Shown here in pieces: positions 1-8,253 of a DNA stretch of 14,548 nucleotides (its first letter is position 1; every line of letters begins with the position of its first letter). The stretch comes from an uncultured Mycoplasmatota bacterium. Its GTDB lineage: Bacteria > Bacillota_I > Bacilli_A > Mycoplasmatales > Mycoplasmoidaceae. The notes under the pieces were generated by a model. It saw nothing but the letters and a program-made list of their open reading frames with translations. It was not told the origin of the DNA and searched no databases. The DNA is taken from positions 1 through 14,548 of the forward strand of contig CATEWF010000021.1 of NCBI GenBank assembly GCA_949527715.1, in the 5' to 3' direction. Made by a program: the position numbers and the translations under genes.

Positions 1-11
1 TAATTTAAATA

Positions 12-17
12 TATAAT
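12..17 (+). promoter_or_regulatory. -10 box of a probable leaderless promoter for the BMP-family gene
   Basis: A perfect TATAAT lies 8 nt before the ATG at 26. Transcription normally starts about 7 nt after the -10 box, so the mRNA would begin at or next to the start codon, leaving no room for a ribosome binding site. The -35 region would fall outside the window. In such AT-rich DNA the hexamer alone is weak evidence, but the same spacing recurs at 13158-13172. Confidence 0.5.
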
Positions 18-25
18 ATTTAAAT

Positions 26-1519
26 ATGAAAAATAAGAATTGAAAAAAGTCTTTTTCAAATTGTTTAGAAGCACACAAATCTCTTATTTTTAAAATCGGG
101 TTAGCAACAATTGCTCTAACTTGTACATTTGGTCTTGTATATGGACTAGCAAGTACTCATTCGTATAGTCAATTTATTAATTTTGATAAAGCAAGTCATC
201 ATATTCGTTATGACAAAAATAGTAAAGGTGATGTGCTTACTCCATTACAAACTAAATGGAATTGTGGCTCAGAAATAGAAAAGATAACTGTAGATTTTAA
301 TAGTTATGATAAATTTGCTGAAGAAGTAATTGATGGTTCTAACCATCAAGTATTAGACAAATCATTCAATCAAAGTGCATATAAAGGTTTGTATGCATGA
401 CAAAAGTTTAATGATTGAAATCCTGGAGATCAGTATCCAGAAGTTTCAGAAGAGGCTCTAGTTGATTTTTATAGTAAAGACGGCAATAACTATTCTGCAA
501 AACCAGCAAACGATCAACCAGATGGATTTGTTGCGACATATAGTGCTGCAATTAATGCAAGCAAAAAAGTTTTAGTATTACCAGGTTATTTACATTCTAC
601 TCCACTAAAACAATTCAAAACTTCAAGAACTAGTGATTACAACAAAGGTGGCTATATTTTAATTGATTCAAATATACCAGACGAGAATAGAATTGCTTCA
701 GTTATGTTTAGAGCAGATCAATCGGCTTTTTTAGCTGGACTAGCTGCTTGTGAATATCTATCAATTCAAAATTTTGATCATTACATAAAAAAAGGTCCAT
801 TGTCAGTAGGCACTTTCGGTGGCACAAATATTCCGACAGTTACCATTTTTATGGGTGGTTTTGAACGTGGTGTTCAATTCTTCAATGATGTTTTACTTCC
901 AATGATGAATTATTCTGATAATGAATTTGAGCAGCACAAAGTTAATGTAATTAACTTAGGTAAAGAAGATTCATATTTTAGTGGAACTTTTACTATTGGT
1001 GATGGTAGATCAATAGTTCAAAATTTATTAGCTAGAGGTGCAGATGCAATTATGCCTGTAGCCGGACCGCAGACTATTGATACTGTTCAAGAAATTAAAA
1101 ATCAAAAATCTGATTGTATAGTTGTAGGTGTAGATACAGATCAAGAAAATAGTGATATGAATGAAGAAGGCGTCTATACCGATGCTTCTGGATCAAATAA
1201 AATCATTAAATTTTCTGCTGAAAAAAATATAGCTTACATGACTTCATCAATTTTACGTCTTGCTGAAAAAAAACAAGACTCTTATTCTCCAACAAGCGGT
1301 AATGTACAAATTGGTTCATTTGGATATTTAACAGTTGGCGATTTAACTAATAATGGTTGTAAAGTGTCTTCAAATGGAGAAAATTATATTGTTGATTTAA
1401 TTAATAAATCATTTCAACTTGATAAGTCTTCTTATCAAGAAGCATTAGATTACTTATTAAATAATTCTGGATTTGATCCAATTAAATACATCAATGAAAA
1501 TATGGAGTTTACATTTTAA
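26..1519 (+). CDS. BMP-family nucleoside-binding protein of an ABC importer, membrane-anchored
   Basis: This 497-residue protein is the likely extracytoplasmic receptor that captures nucleosides for the ABC transporter encoded next. Three tryptophans are UGA (residue 6 among them), so the gene is intact only under the mycoplasma code. A basic N-terminus is followed by a hydrophobic segment at about residues 20-42. Its Cys33 lies in A-L-T-C, a poor lipobox, so an uncleaved anchor is as likely as lipidation. The BMP/PnrA hallmark DKSFNQSAYKGL is at 111-122. Later family motifs are FRADQSAFLAGLAA at about 228-241, then GTFGG, GADAIMPVAG and VVGVDTDQ. The N-terminal part before residue 111 is longer than in typical BMP proteins. 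The ATPase gene starts 2 nt downstream. The family call is firm; the exact substrate is inferred from the neighbouring transporter and upp. Confidence 0.92.
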
Positions 1520-1521
1520 TT

Positions 1522-3102
1522 ATGAAAAGCATCAAGAAACCAGAATTTGCTTTTGAAATGTTAAATGTTTCCAAATCATTTCAAAAAGGAAAAATTAAAG
1601 CAAATCAAGATATCAACTTGAGAGTAAAGACGAATGAAATTCATGCAATAGTAGGTGAAAATGGTGCTGGTAAGACTACACTAATGTCTATGTTATTCGG
1701 TTTATTTAAACCTGATACTGGAACTATTAAAGTAAATGATAAAATTGTTAATTTTAAATCTGCTATTGATGCTTCAAAAGCAGGAATTGGAATGGTTCAC
1801 CAACATTTTAAATTAGTTGATGTTTATACTTTGTTTGAAAATATTATTCTTGGTGCTGAACTTACCAACAAGCTTGGGTTTATTAGAAAAAATGAAGCAA
1901 GAGAAAAAATTTTAAATTTATCAAAAAAATATAATTTAAAAATTAATTTAGATACTAAAGCAATTAATGCAACAGTTGGTGAACAACAAAGAACTGAAAT
2001 TTTAAAATTGCTATATAGAGACTCAAATATTTTAATATTTGATGAACCTACTGCGGTATTATCTGATGATGAAATTCAAGGTTTTTTAAGAATGTTAAAA
2101 GAATTTAAGAAACAAGGAAAAACAATTGTTATTATTACTCATAAATTAAATGAAGTAAAAGCTGTGGCTGACAAAGTCAGTGTTATTAGAAAAGGTTTAT
2201 ACATAGGAACATATGATGTTAAATCAACATCTATTGAAAAAATTAGTGAATATATGATTGGCCAGAAATTTTCTGAAATTACTAATCAAAGGATATTTAA
2301 CTATGGCAAGTCTACTGTTGCTTTAGAAGTAAAAAATTTATATGTTAATAAAATATCACAACCAAAGTTGTTAGGAGTTAACAATATTTCTTTTAATATA
2401 AAACGAGGAGAAATTTTAGGAATTGCTGGCATTGAAGGTAATGGTCAGTCTGAAATTGCCTTAGCAATCGGAGGGTTAATTAAACCAAAATCCGGTGTAA
2501 TTAATTTTTATAAACCAAAAGCAAAAAAACCAATTGATTTATCAAAACTCTCAATTAAGAAAATTTATAGTGAAGGAATATCACACATCCCCGAAGACCG
2601 TTTGAAATATGCATTGATTCCTGATGAATCAATCGCTTATAATGTTGTTTCACCGATTATTGATAGAAAACCTTTTTCTAATTTTGGCTTTATAAATAAA
2701 AGAGCAATTAATAATTTTGCTAAAGAGGTTTGCAAAAAATGAGATGTAAGAGGAGCTAATAATATTAACTCTCCTGTTAGAAATTTATCTGGTGGTAATC
2801 AACAAAAATTGGTTGTTGGACGAGAAATTGAAAAGTTTCATTCGCTAGTTGTAATGGTTCAACCTACAAGGGGTTTAGATTTAAAAGCAATTTCTGATAT
2901 TCATAAAAAAGTAATTAAGGATACAAAAAACGGCTCAAGTGTTTTATTAATTTCCTATGAATTAGATGAAATATTTAAAATTGCAGATCGAGTTTTAGTA
3001 ATAGATGAAGGTAAATTTGTATATGAATCAAAGATTAAAGATACAAACAAAACAATTGTTGGTAAATATTTATCTCGTTCAGTCAAGAAAGGAGGTAAAT
3101 AG
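1522..3102 (+). CDS. nupA: Nucleoside ABC importer ATP-binding protein (two fused ATPase domains)
   Basis: This 526-residue cytoplasmic ATPase powers the importer. Trp407 is UGA (2740-2742). The first domain has Walker A GENGAGKT (45-52), Q-loop Gln94, a shortened signature VGEQQ (about 152-156), Walker B LIFDEPT (171-177) and H-loop His207. The second domain has the degenerate Walker A GIEGNGQ (303-309), a good signature LSGGNQQ (422-428) and Walker B MVQPTRGLD, in which the usual DE pair is VQ. This asymmetry, with one consensus and one degenerate nucleotide site, is characteristic of the sugar/nucleoside (MglA, RbsA, NupA) subfamily and is not damage. No good ribosome binding site precedes the ATG. 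The gap to the upstream stop is 2 nt, so translational coupling is likely. Naming follows the Lactococcus BmpA-NupABC system; the substrate is inferred. Confidence 0.94.
3090..3096 (+). promoter_or_regulatory. Strong ribosome binding site for the first permease
   Basis: AGGAGGT lies 8 nt before the ATG at 3105, inside the last codons of the ATPase gene. It is one of the two best Shine-Dalgarno matches in the window and fixes the permease start. Confidence 0.8.
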
Positions 3103-3104
3103 TA

Positions 3105-4469
3105 ATGAAATTTTTTAGATTAAAATTTGACAATTTTATTTATTCAGAAAATAGAAAAAAAGGTAGTAAAAATTTTATAGTTTCATTAACTACAATTTTC
3201 CTTTCTCTTTTCATTGCTTTATTTATTTGTATGGCAATCTATGGTAAAGGAAGTTTGTTTGGAGATGTCTTTTATCAAATTTTTAGTGCTCCTTTTACAA
3301 AATCAAACATTAATTCATTATTTACTAATATTTCTATATTTGCAGTAGCTGCTTGTTCATTTATATTTGCCTTTAAGTGTGGTTTATTTAACATAGGTAT
3401 TTCTGGACAAATGTTATTTGGTGGTATGGTTGCTACAATTATTGGTCAATATATGGTCAGGGTACCAAATGTTATTGGACAATTAATTTTAATAATTATT
3501 GCAATGATTATGGGTGGAATAGTTGCAGGAATTATTGGTTGATTGAAAGCAAAATTTAATATGAACGAAGTTGTATCTTCAATTATGTTTAATTGGATTA
3601 TTTATTTTGCTGGAACATATATTGTAAAGAGTTTGTGTGATATTGATCCTTCAGGAACATACACTCAAAGTTTATCAAACAATGTATTATTGCAAATTAA
3701 TGGTCAATCTGCTATACCACTTATTATTCTTTCAATTTTTGTGGTTATATTTTGCTTTGTTATATTTAAATATTTAGTTTTTGGCAAGAAAATTACAGAC
3801 GTTGGTTTAAGTTTAGAAGGTAGTAGATATGCAGGATATTCTGTAAAGAAAAACCAAATATTATCTATGCTTATTTCAGGTTTAATTGCAGGATTGCTAG
3901 GAGCGATGGTTTATTTAGGAAAATCAAATGGTAATGTTCCTACCGAAATTACTGCTAAAGCAATTCCTATTGAAGGATTTAATGGGATTTCTGTTGGATT
4001 AATAGCGATGAATAATCCTCTTGGAATTATTCCTGTTTCAGTTTTATTTGGAATGATTGAAACCGCCAAATCTTCAATCGCTCAATCTTGTGGTGTTGAT
4101 TCGTATATTTCAGATTTAATGTTTGGAATTATTGTTTATGGTGCAGCAATTGTTTCATTACTTTATTATGTCCAACCATGAAAATGATTTATGAAGAATC
4201 ACTTTAAAAACAAACAAGTTTCATATGAAGAATACACATTTAATATAGAAACTCAAATAAGTGAATATTCTGATGCTATTTCTTTAATAAAGAAAAAATA
4301 TTGAAATAATGTTTTCAAAAGAAAAGGTGATTGATATTACAAAAATAAAATTCTCAAAAAATTAAAAATTCAAAATATTAATGTTAAATCTTGAAAACAA
4401 AAAAATATTTTATTAAATAAAATTTATGATTCTTATTCAAAATGTAGAATATCGAAAGGAGTTGAATAA
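3105..4469 (+). CDS. nupB: Nucleoside ABC importer permease 1, with a long basic C-terminal tail
   Basis: This 454-residue membrane protein is one half of the transport channel. The core (residues 1-358) has about 8-10 hydrophobic segments and the family motifs GLFNIGISGQMLFGG, AKFNMNEVVSSIMFNW and EGFNGISVGLIAMNNPLGI, as in the YufP/NupP permeases. Six tryptophans are UGA: codons at 3540, 4179, 4185, 4302, 4332 and 4392. Ignoring the reassigned code would end the protein at 4178 and leave a false 290-nt gap. Residues 359-454 form a hydrophilic, Lys/Asn/Tyr-rich tail with no membrane segment. It is absent from typical permeases of about 350-360 residues and is presumably cytoplasmic. The TAA stop overlaps the next ATG by one base (TAATG), indicating coupled translation with permease 2. 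Confidence 0.92.
4455..4461 (+). promoter_or_regulatory. Ribosome binding site for the second permease
   Basis: AAAGGAG sits 7 nt before the ATG at 4469. It lies in the last codons of permease 1 and confirms the overlapping TAATG start. Confidence 0.75.
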
Positions 4470-5395
4470 TGGCTGACATCGGTTTAATAACTAATTATGC
4501 GCTGTTAATTGGTGCTATTTTAATGGCTGGTGCCTTATCTGGTTATCTTGCTGAGAAAGTTGGTATCATTAACATCGGTATAGATGGAATGATGTGTTTT
4601 GGTGCATTGTTCTTTGCGATATACTCATCTCCGTTGTTAAAAATGAGCAATTATGGACCATGAATGATGATTTTTCCATTGATACTTACTGTTGTATCAA
4701 CGATGATTACTGGTTTAATGCATGCATTTGCAACGATTAAACTAAAAGCCAATCATATTATTTCTGGTACTGCAATAAATTTGATTGGTGTTGCACTTGC
4801 TACATTCTTAAATGCTCCACTTGGATCGTTATTGTATTCAGGAAGTACTAGACTTCAATCTGGATTTAATGATTTCTTATACATTGGAAACTCTATTTAT
4901 GGTTCTTCTTTAATTTTGTTTCTAGTTGTTGTTGTATTAACAATAATTTTATATGTGGTTATGAACTATACAAAAGTTGGCTTAAGGTATCGTGCTGTAG
5001 GTGAGAATCCTAATGCAGTGGATTCTCAAGGAATAAACGTATTTAAGTATCAATGAATTGGTACGTTGCTTTCTTCAGCTGTGGCTGGTTTAGCTGGAGC
5101 AATATTTATGTTTAATGTTAAACAATTCTCTGGAAACACTCAAGGTTATGGTTTCTTAGCGCTTGCAATTATGATTGCTGGGGCATGGAAGGTTGAATGG
5201 ATTACATTAGTGTCTATTTGCTTTTCTATGTTTACAGCATTATCAACAAGTTCTGTGTTAACAAATTTGGGTGTTCCAAGAGCAGTTTCATTCTCGTTTC
5301 CATATATAATTACACTTATTATTCTGGTTTCATTCTCAAAATGAATTAGACCTCCAAAACATGAAGGAATTCCATTTGATAAATCAGCGAGGTAA
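4469..5395 (+). CDS. nupC: Nucleoside ABC importer permease 2
   Basis: This 308-residue integral membrane protein is the second channel subunit, pairing with the product of 3105-4469. Three tryptophans are UGA (codons at 4661, 5054 and 5342) and two are UGG. Family motifs seen are ALSGYLAEKVGIINIGIDGMM near the N-terminus (about residues 22-42), GLRYRAVGENPNAVDSQGIN in the cytoplasmic loop, GYGFLALAIMIAGAW in the C-terminal half, and the end motif RPPKHEGIPFDKSAR, which closely matches the C-termini of YufQ/NupQ-type permeases. Length is normal for the family and no domain is missing. The gap to upp is 2 nt, so permease and salvage enzyme are probably on one message. Confidence 0.94.
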
Positions 5396-5397
5396 AT

Positions 5398-6018
5398 ATG
5401 TACACTGTTGTTAATCACCCAATTATCAAAACTAAACTATCTAGAATGAGAAATAAAAAAACTGATTCTAGAGATTTTAGATTAAATCTTACTGAGTTAT
5501 CACAATTTATGGCATACGAAGTTACAAAAGATTTTAAATTAGTTTTAACTAATCTTGAAACACCTTTAGCTAAAACAAAAGGTTTTAAATTAAAAGACAA
5601 AATAATTTTAGTTCCAATTTTACGTGCTGGTTTAGGAATGGTTGATGGTTTTAAAAATATGATTCCTGAAGCGCCAGTTGGCTTCATTGGTCTATTTAGA
5701 GATGAAAAAACATTAAAGCCTGTTGAGTATTATTGTAAAATGCCGAATTGTATAAAAGGATCAAATGTATTAATGTTAGATCCAATGTTGGCCACTGGAC
5801 ATTCTGCTGTTGAAGCTATAAAAATGATTAAAAAATTTAAACCTAGAACAATAAAATTTGTTTCTATTCTTGCTTCTCCAGAAGGAATAAAAACAGTTGA
5901 AAAATCACATAATGATGTTTTAATTTACACAACTTGTGTTGATAAATGTTTAAATAAAAAAGGATATATTGTTCCAGGATTAGGCGATGCAGGAGATAGA
6001 ATCTTTGGAACAAAATAA
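5398..6018 (+). CDS. upp: Uracil phosphoribosyltransferase
   Basis: This 206-residue cytosolic enzyme makes UMP from uracil and PRPP, the main pyrimidine salvage step in organisms without de novo synthesis. It contains LVPILRAGLGMVDG (71-84), the PRPP-binding loop MLDPMLATGHSA (126-137) and the uracil-binding C-terminal motif GYIVPGLGDAGDR (189-201). Length matches bacterial Upp (about 208). A short GAGG at 5389-5392 lies 5 nt before the ATG. The position directly after a nucleoside importer suggests that imported uridine or deoxyuridine is cleaved elsewhere and its base recovered here. The 3' end overlaps the next gene by up to 32 nt. The gene has no Trp codons and is an uninterrupted frame. 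Confidence 0.96.
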   Translation: MYTVVNHPIIKTKLSRMRNKKTDSRDFRLNLTELSQFMAYEVTKDFKLVLTNLETPLAKTKGFKLKDKIILVPILRAGLGMVDGFKNMIPEAPVGFIGLFRDEKTLKPVEYYCKMPNCIKGSNVLMLDPMLATGHSAVEAIKMIKKFKPRTIKFVSILASPEGIKTVEKSHNDVLIYTTCVDKCLNKKGYIVPGLGDAGDRIFGTK

Positions 6019-6448
6019 AAATAACAATTCTATATTAAAAAAAACTTACTTAATTGGAATGAGCCTATTTTTTTTATATTTAATTTCATGTTTTATAGCT
6101 TCTTGTTGCACAAAAAAATATTCTTATTTTTATTCGGCCATTTTTACTAGTTTTACTGGTATTTTATCGATGTTTTTGATGTATTTAAATAGCTTATTAG
6201 TAGTTAAATTATCAAAAAATACTAATATGAAAAATGGTATGAAATATTTTATATTAATTCTTATTAATTTCTTTAGATATTTTGTTATTTTAATACCGCT
6301 TTTAACTATCCTAATTATTAAGAGTTGTGGAGGAAATTCTAATGTTTTTGAATTGTACTCAACATTAGTTGGAACATTAATTTCACCTTGTTATATAATC
6401 ATAAGTCAAGTAGTTTTGTTAAAAACTAATAAAAAAAATGCCAAGTAA
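5987..6448 (+). CDS. Small four-helix membrane protein in the atpI position (AtpI-like/MG406-like, putative)
   Basis: This protein of up to 153 residues has four hydrophobic segments, at roughly 20-40, 48-74, 87-112 and 122-145, and a Cys-rich patch S-C-F-I-A-S-C-C at the end of the first. I do not recognise a diagnostic motif. The assignment rests on position just before atpB, on size and on helix count, as for AtpI, the Fo assembly helper, and the mycoplasma MG406-type gene. The start is uncertain. The ATG at 5987 has AGGA 7 nt upstream; a TTG at 6005 has AGGAGA at 5991-5996 and gives 147 residues. Both starts lie inside the upp coding region. The 3' end overlaps atpB by 11 nt, so it is almost certainly co-translated with the ATP synthase. 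Confidence 0.72.
   Translation: MQEIESLEQNKNNNSILKKTYLIGMSLFFLYLISCFIASCCTKKYSYFYSAIFTSFTGILSMFLMYLNSLLVVKLSKNTNMKNGMKYFILILINFFRYFVILIPLLTILIIKSCGGNSNVFELYSTLVGTLISPCYIIISQVVLLKTNKKNAK
5991..5996 (+). promoter_or_regulatory. Possible ribosome binding site for an alternative TTG start at 6005
   Basis: AGGAGA lies 8 nt before TTG 6005-6007. It also encodes part of the conserved Upp motif G-D-A-G-D-R, so the match may simply reflect protein constraint. It would shorten the AtpI-like protein by 6 residues. Confidence 0.35.
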
Positions 6449-7262
6449 TTTACGAGAATCTGCATTACAACCATACGAAAATTTAATGGATCCAGGAAGG
6501 CCACAAATTTTTACTATTCTTGTTGTAATGGTTATTCTTGCAACTTGCGCAATTACATACTATGTAAAACAAAAAAAATATAAAGTTAATGAAGCTCCAA
6601 AAGGGTTTGTTCTTTTAATTGGTATTTATATTGGTTTTATTCGTTCTTTAGTGTTAGAAATTTTAGGTCCTAAGTTTGAAAAAATCACTCCATATTTTTT
6701 ATATTTAATGTCTTATATTTTGCTTTCTAACATTATTGGTATAGTTGGTCTTGAAAATCCAACTGGTTCTTTAACGGTTACTTTGTCTATGGGTTTTGTT
6801 ACTTGAATAGGCACTCAAGTTGTCGCTTTTAAATATCAAAAACTTTCTTATTTAAAAACATTCACATTTGGTATAAAAACAAAATCTGGTAAAAAAATTC
6901 CAGTATTTATTAACCCGCTTGAAGTTATTTCAGCAATTACTCCATTAATTTCAATTTCTTTCCGTTTGTGAGGGAATATTTTTGCTGGATCATTAGTACT
7001 TTCTTTATGGTTCTATCTATTTGCATATATGTCTCAAAGCGTACCTATACTTGGTGTGTTTAATATGCTTGCTGGAATAACTGCTGCACCAATTCATGCT
7101 TACTTTGATTTGTTATGTGGTTGTATTCAAGCATTAGTATTTACTTTATTGACGATGGTTTATTGAACGTTAGCAAAAGGTGAAAATGAAGTTCAAAATG
7201 TTGAACAAATAAATGTTATTGAAAATAAGAATATTAATGAAGTAAATTTAAAAAAACTTTAG
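6438..7262 (+). CDS. atpB: ATP synthase Fo subunit a
   Basis: This 274-residue membrane protein forms the ion half-channels against the c-ring. Three tryptophans are UGA (codons at 6804, 6969 and 7164). The essential arginine is Arg176 in ISFRLWGNIFAG (residues 172-183), matching the invariant R of the LRLFGN motif in other a subunits. Further downstream, PIHAYFDLLCGCIQALVFTLL (225-245) is the conserved last-helix region, with Q in the expected place. An Asn/Glu/Lys-rich hydrophilic C-terminal tail follows the last helix. The ATG overlaps the preceding gene by 11 nt and is preceded by an A-rich run with no Shine-Dalgarno sequence, so translation probably depends on re-initiation. Confidence 0.95.
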
Positions 7263-7284
7263 TACTCATATTTTAATTAATAAC

Positions 7285-7290
7285 TATAAT
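7285..7290 (+). promoter_or_regulatory. Possible internal -10 box before atpE
   Basis: TATAAT lies in the 65-nt gap between atpB and atpE, the widest gap in the operon. A start near 7297 would give a leader of about 30 nt that includes the atpE ribosome binding site. I see no good -35 box, as is common in mycoplasmas. Extra transcription here would raise subunit c. Confidence 0.4.
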
Positions 7291-7299
7291 ATTAGATAT

Positions 7300-7311
7300 T
7301 AATAATTATTA
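7300..7311 (+). repeat. 12-bp perfect palindrome upstream of atpE
   Basis: TAATAATTATTA is a perfect inverted repeat 5 nt before the atpE Shine-Dalgarno sequence. It is all A/T, so its stability would be low and chance occurrence is possible. Confidence 0.4.
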
Positions 7312-7316
7312 CTATT

Positions 7317-7321
7317 AGGAG
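7317..7321 (+). promoter_or_regulatory. Strong ribosome binding site for atpE
   Basis: AGGAG lies 6 nt before the ATG at 7328, followed by a run of A. This fits high translation of the most abundant Fo subunit. Confidence 0.75.
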
Positions 7322-7327
7322 AAAAAA

Positions 7328-7615
7328 ATGTCTGATTTAATTCAAACTTTATCTAATTTAGCAGCAGAAGGTGCTGATATTAACGATAGATTAGGTGCTT
7401 TCATTGGTGCTGGTTTAGCAATGTTAGGTGCTACTGGTGTTGGTGTTGGTCAAGGATATGCTGCGGGTAAAGCTTCTGAAGCTGTTGCTAGAAATCCAGA
7501 AGCTGAATCAAAGATTCGTACAATGATGATTGTAGGTTGTGCAATTGCGGAAACTTCTGCCATCTATGCTTTGATTGTTGCGATTTTATTAATTTTCGTT
7601 GCTGCTCCTCAATAG
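7328..7615 (+). CDS. atpE: ATP synthase Fo subunit c
   Basis: This 95-residue two-helix hairpin is the proteolipid that assembles into the rotor ring. Helix 1 carries the glycine-rich packing motif GATGVGVGQGYAAG (34-47). The polar loop is ARNPE (54-58). The ion-carrying carboxylate is Glu75 in CAIAETSAIY (71-80). Gln42, Glu75, Thr76, Ser77 and Tyr80 align with the Gln32-Glu65-Ser66-Thr67-Tyr70 network of the Na+-binding Ilyobacter ring, so sodium use cannot be excluded. An N-terminal extension of about 15 residues precedes helix 1; mycoplasma c subunits are commonly longer than the E. coli protein. The gene has a clear ribosome binding site and possibly its own promoter. Confidence 0.97.
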   Translation: MSDLIQTLSNLAAEGADINDRLGAFIGAGLAMLGATGVGVGQGYAAGKASEAVARNPEAESKIRTMMIVGCAIAETSAIYALIVAILLIFVAAPQ

Positions 7616-7639
7616 AAATTTTTTCATTTATAAAGCGTA

Positions 7640-8251
7640 ATGGGAAAGAAGAGATTTAACAAAATATTCTTAACTATTTTTGGTGTGTTTTTGATTGCAC
7701 TATTTTGTTTTAGTCTATCTTCTTGCAGTCCTATTGAGCCAGAAGATGTAATTACATCCATTATGCCAAATCTTTGGGTTTTTTTATCTCATTTATTTGC
7801 CACAATTGTTTTGTTAACTTTATGTATTTGATTAGTTTGAAAACCCTCAAAAGAAACATTACATAAACGTAATGAATATATTCAAAATCAAATTAATCAA
7901 GCTGAAGAAGCAAGACAAGAAGCTTTAAAAAAACTTGCAGAAGCTGAAAAAGAAAAAATTAATGCACATGGTCAAGCTCAAAACATTCTTGAAATAGCTT
8001 CTAATCAAGCTTATCAATTAAAAGAAAAAATTGAAACTGAAGCTAAAAACAATGCAAAGAAAATTACAGATGATGCTGTTAATGAAGGAATAAAAATTAA
8101 AACAGACATTTATTCTTCTATGGATCGGGAGATTTTGGATATTGCTTTTGATGCAACTTCTTCTTTATTAAAGAAAAAAGTTTCTAGAAAAGATTCGGAC
8201 CAATTTGTAAAAGACTTCATTGCGCAAGTCAAAAAAGATAAAGGAGAATAA
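7640..8251 (+). CDS. atpF: ATP synthase Fo subunit b, lipoprotein form
   Basis: This 203-residue peripheral stalk protein links Fo to F1. Unlike the usual b subunit, it begins with a lipoprotein signal peptide: basic MGKKR, a hydrophobic core at 9-26, then lipobox L-S-S-C with Cys29 as the likely lipidated residue. A transmembrane helix follows at about 45-66, containing UGA-encoded Trp64, with a second UGA at Trp67. A long charged helix at about 70-150, rich in Ala/Glu/Lys/Gln, should form the stalk coiled coil. A lipoprotein b subunit has been described in Mycoplasma pneumoniae, so this supports a related organism. There is no Shine-Dalgarno sequence. The gap from atpE is 24 nt and the gap to atpH is 2 nt. 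Confidence 0.95.
8240..8246 (+). promoter_or_regulatory. Ribosome binding site for atpH
   Basis: AAAGGAG lies 7 nt before the ATG at 8254, within the final codons of atpF. Confidence 0.75.
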
Positions 8252-8253
8252 AA

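Noticed and set aside
1266..1273. Run of eight A in the receptor gene as a phase-variation switch
   Set aside because: Runs of this length are ordinary in such AT-rich DNA, and the gene is not a typical phase-variable antigen.
2740..2742. In-frame TGA codons in the ATPase, permeases, atpB, atpF, atpH, atpA and others, looking like pseudogenes or frame breaks
   Set aside because: Each lies where Trp is acceptable, and conserved motifs continue in the same frame on both sides. About 25 such codons in intact families mean UGA is read as Trp.
4182..4468. Apparent 290-nt non-coding gap between the permeases
   Set aside because: The permease 1 frame continues to a TAA at 4467-4469 that overlaps the next ATG, with UGA read as Trp.
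5146..5687. Two reverse-strand open frames over permease 2 and upp
   Set aside because: They lie opposite strongly conserved genes, have no recognisable product and are expected shadows.
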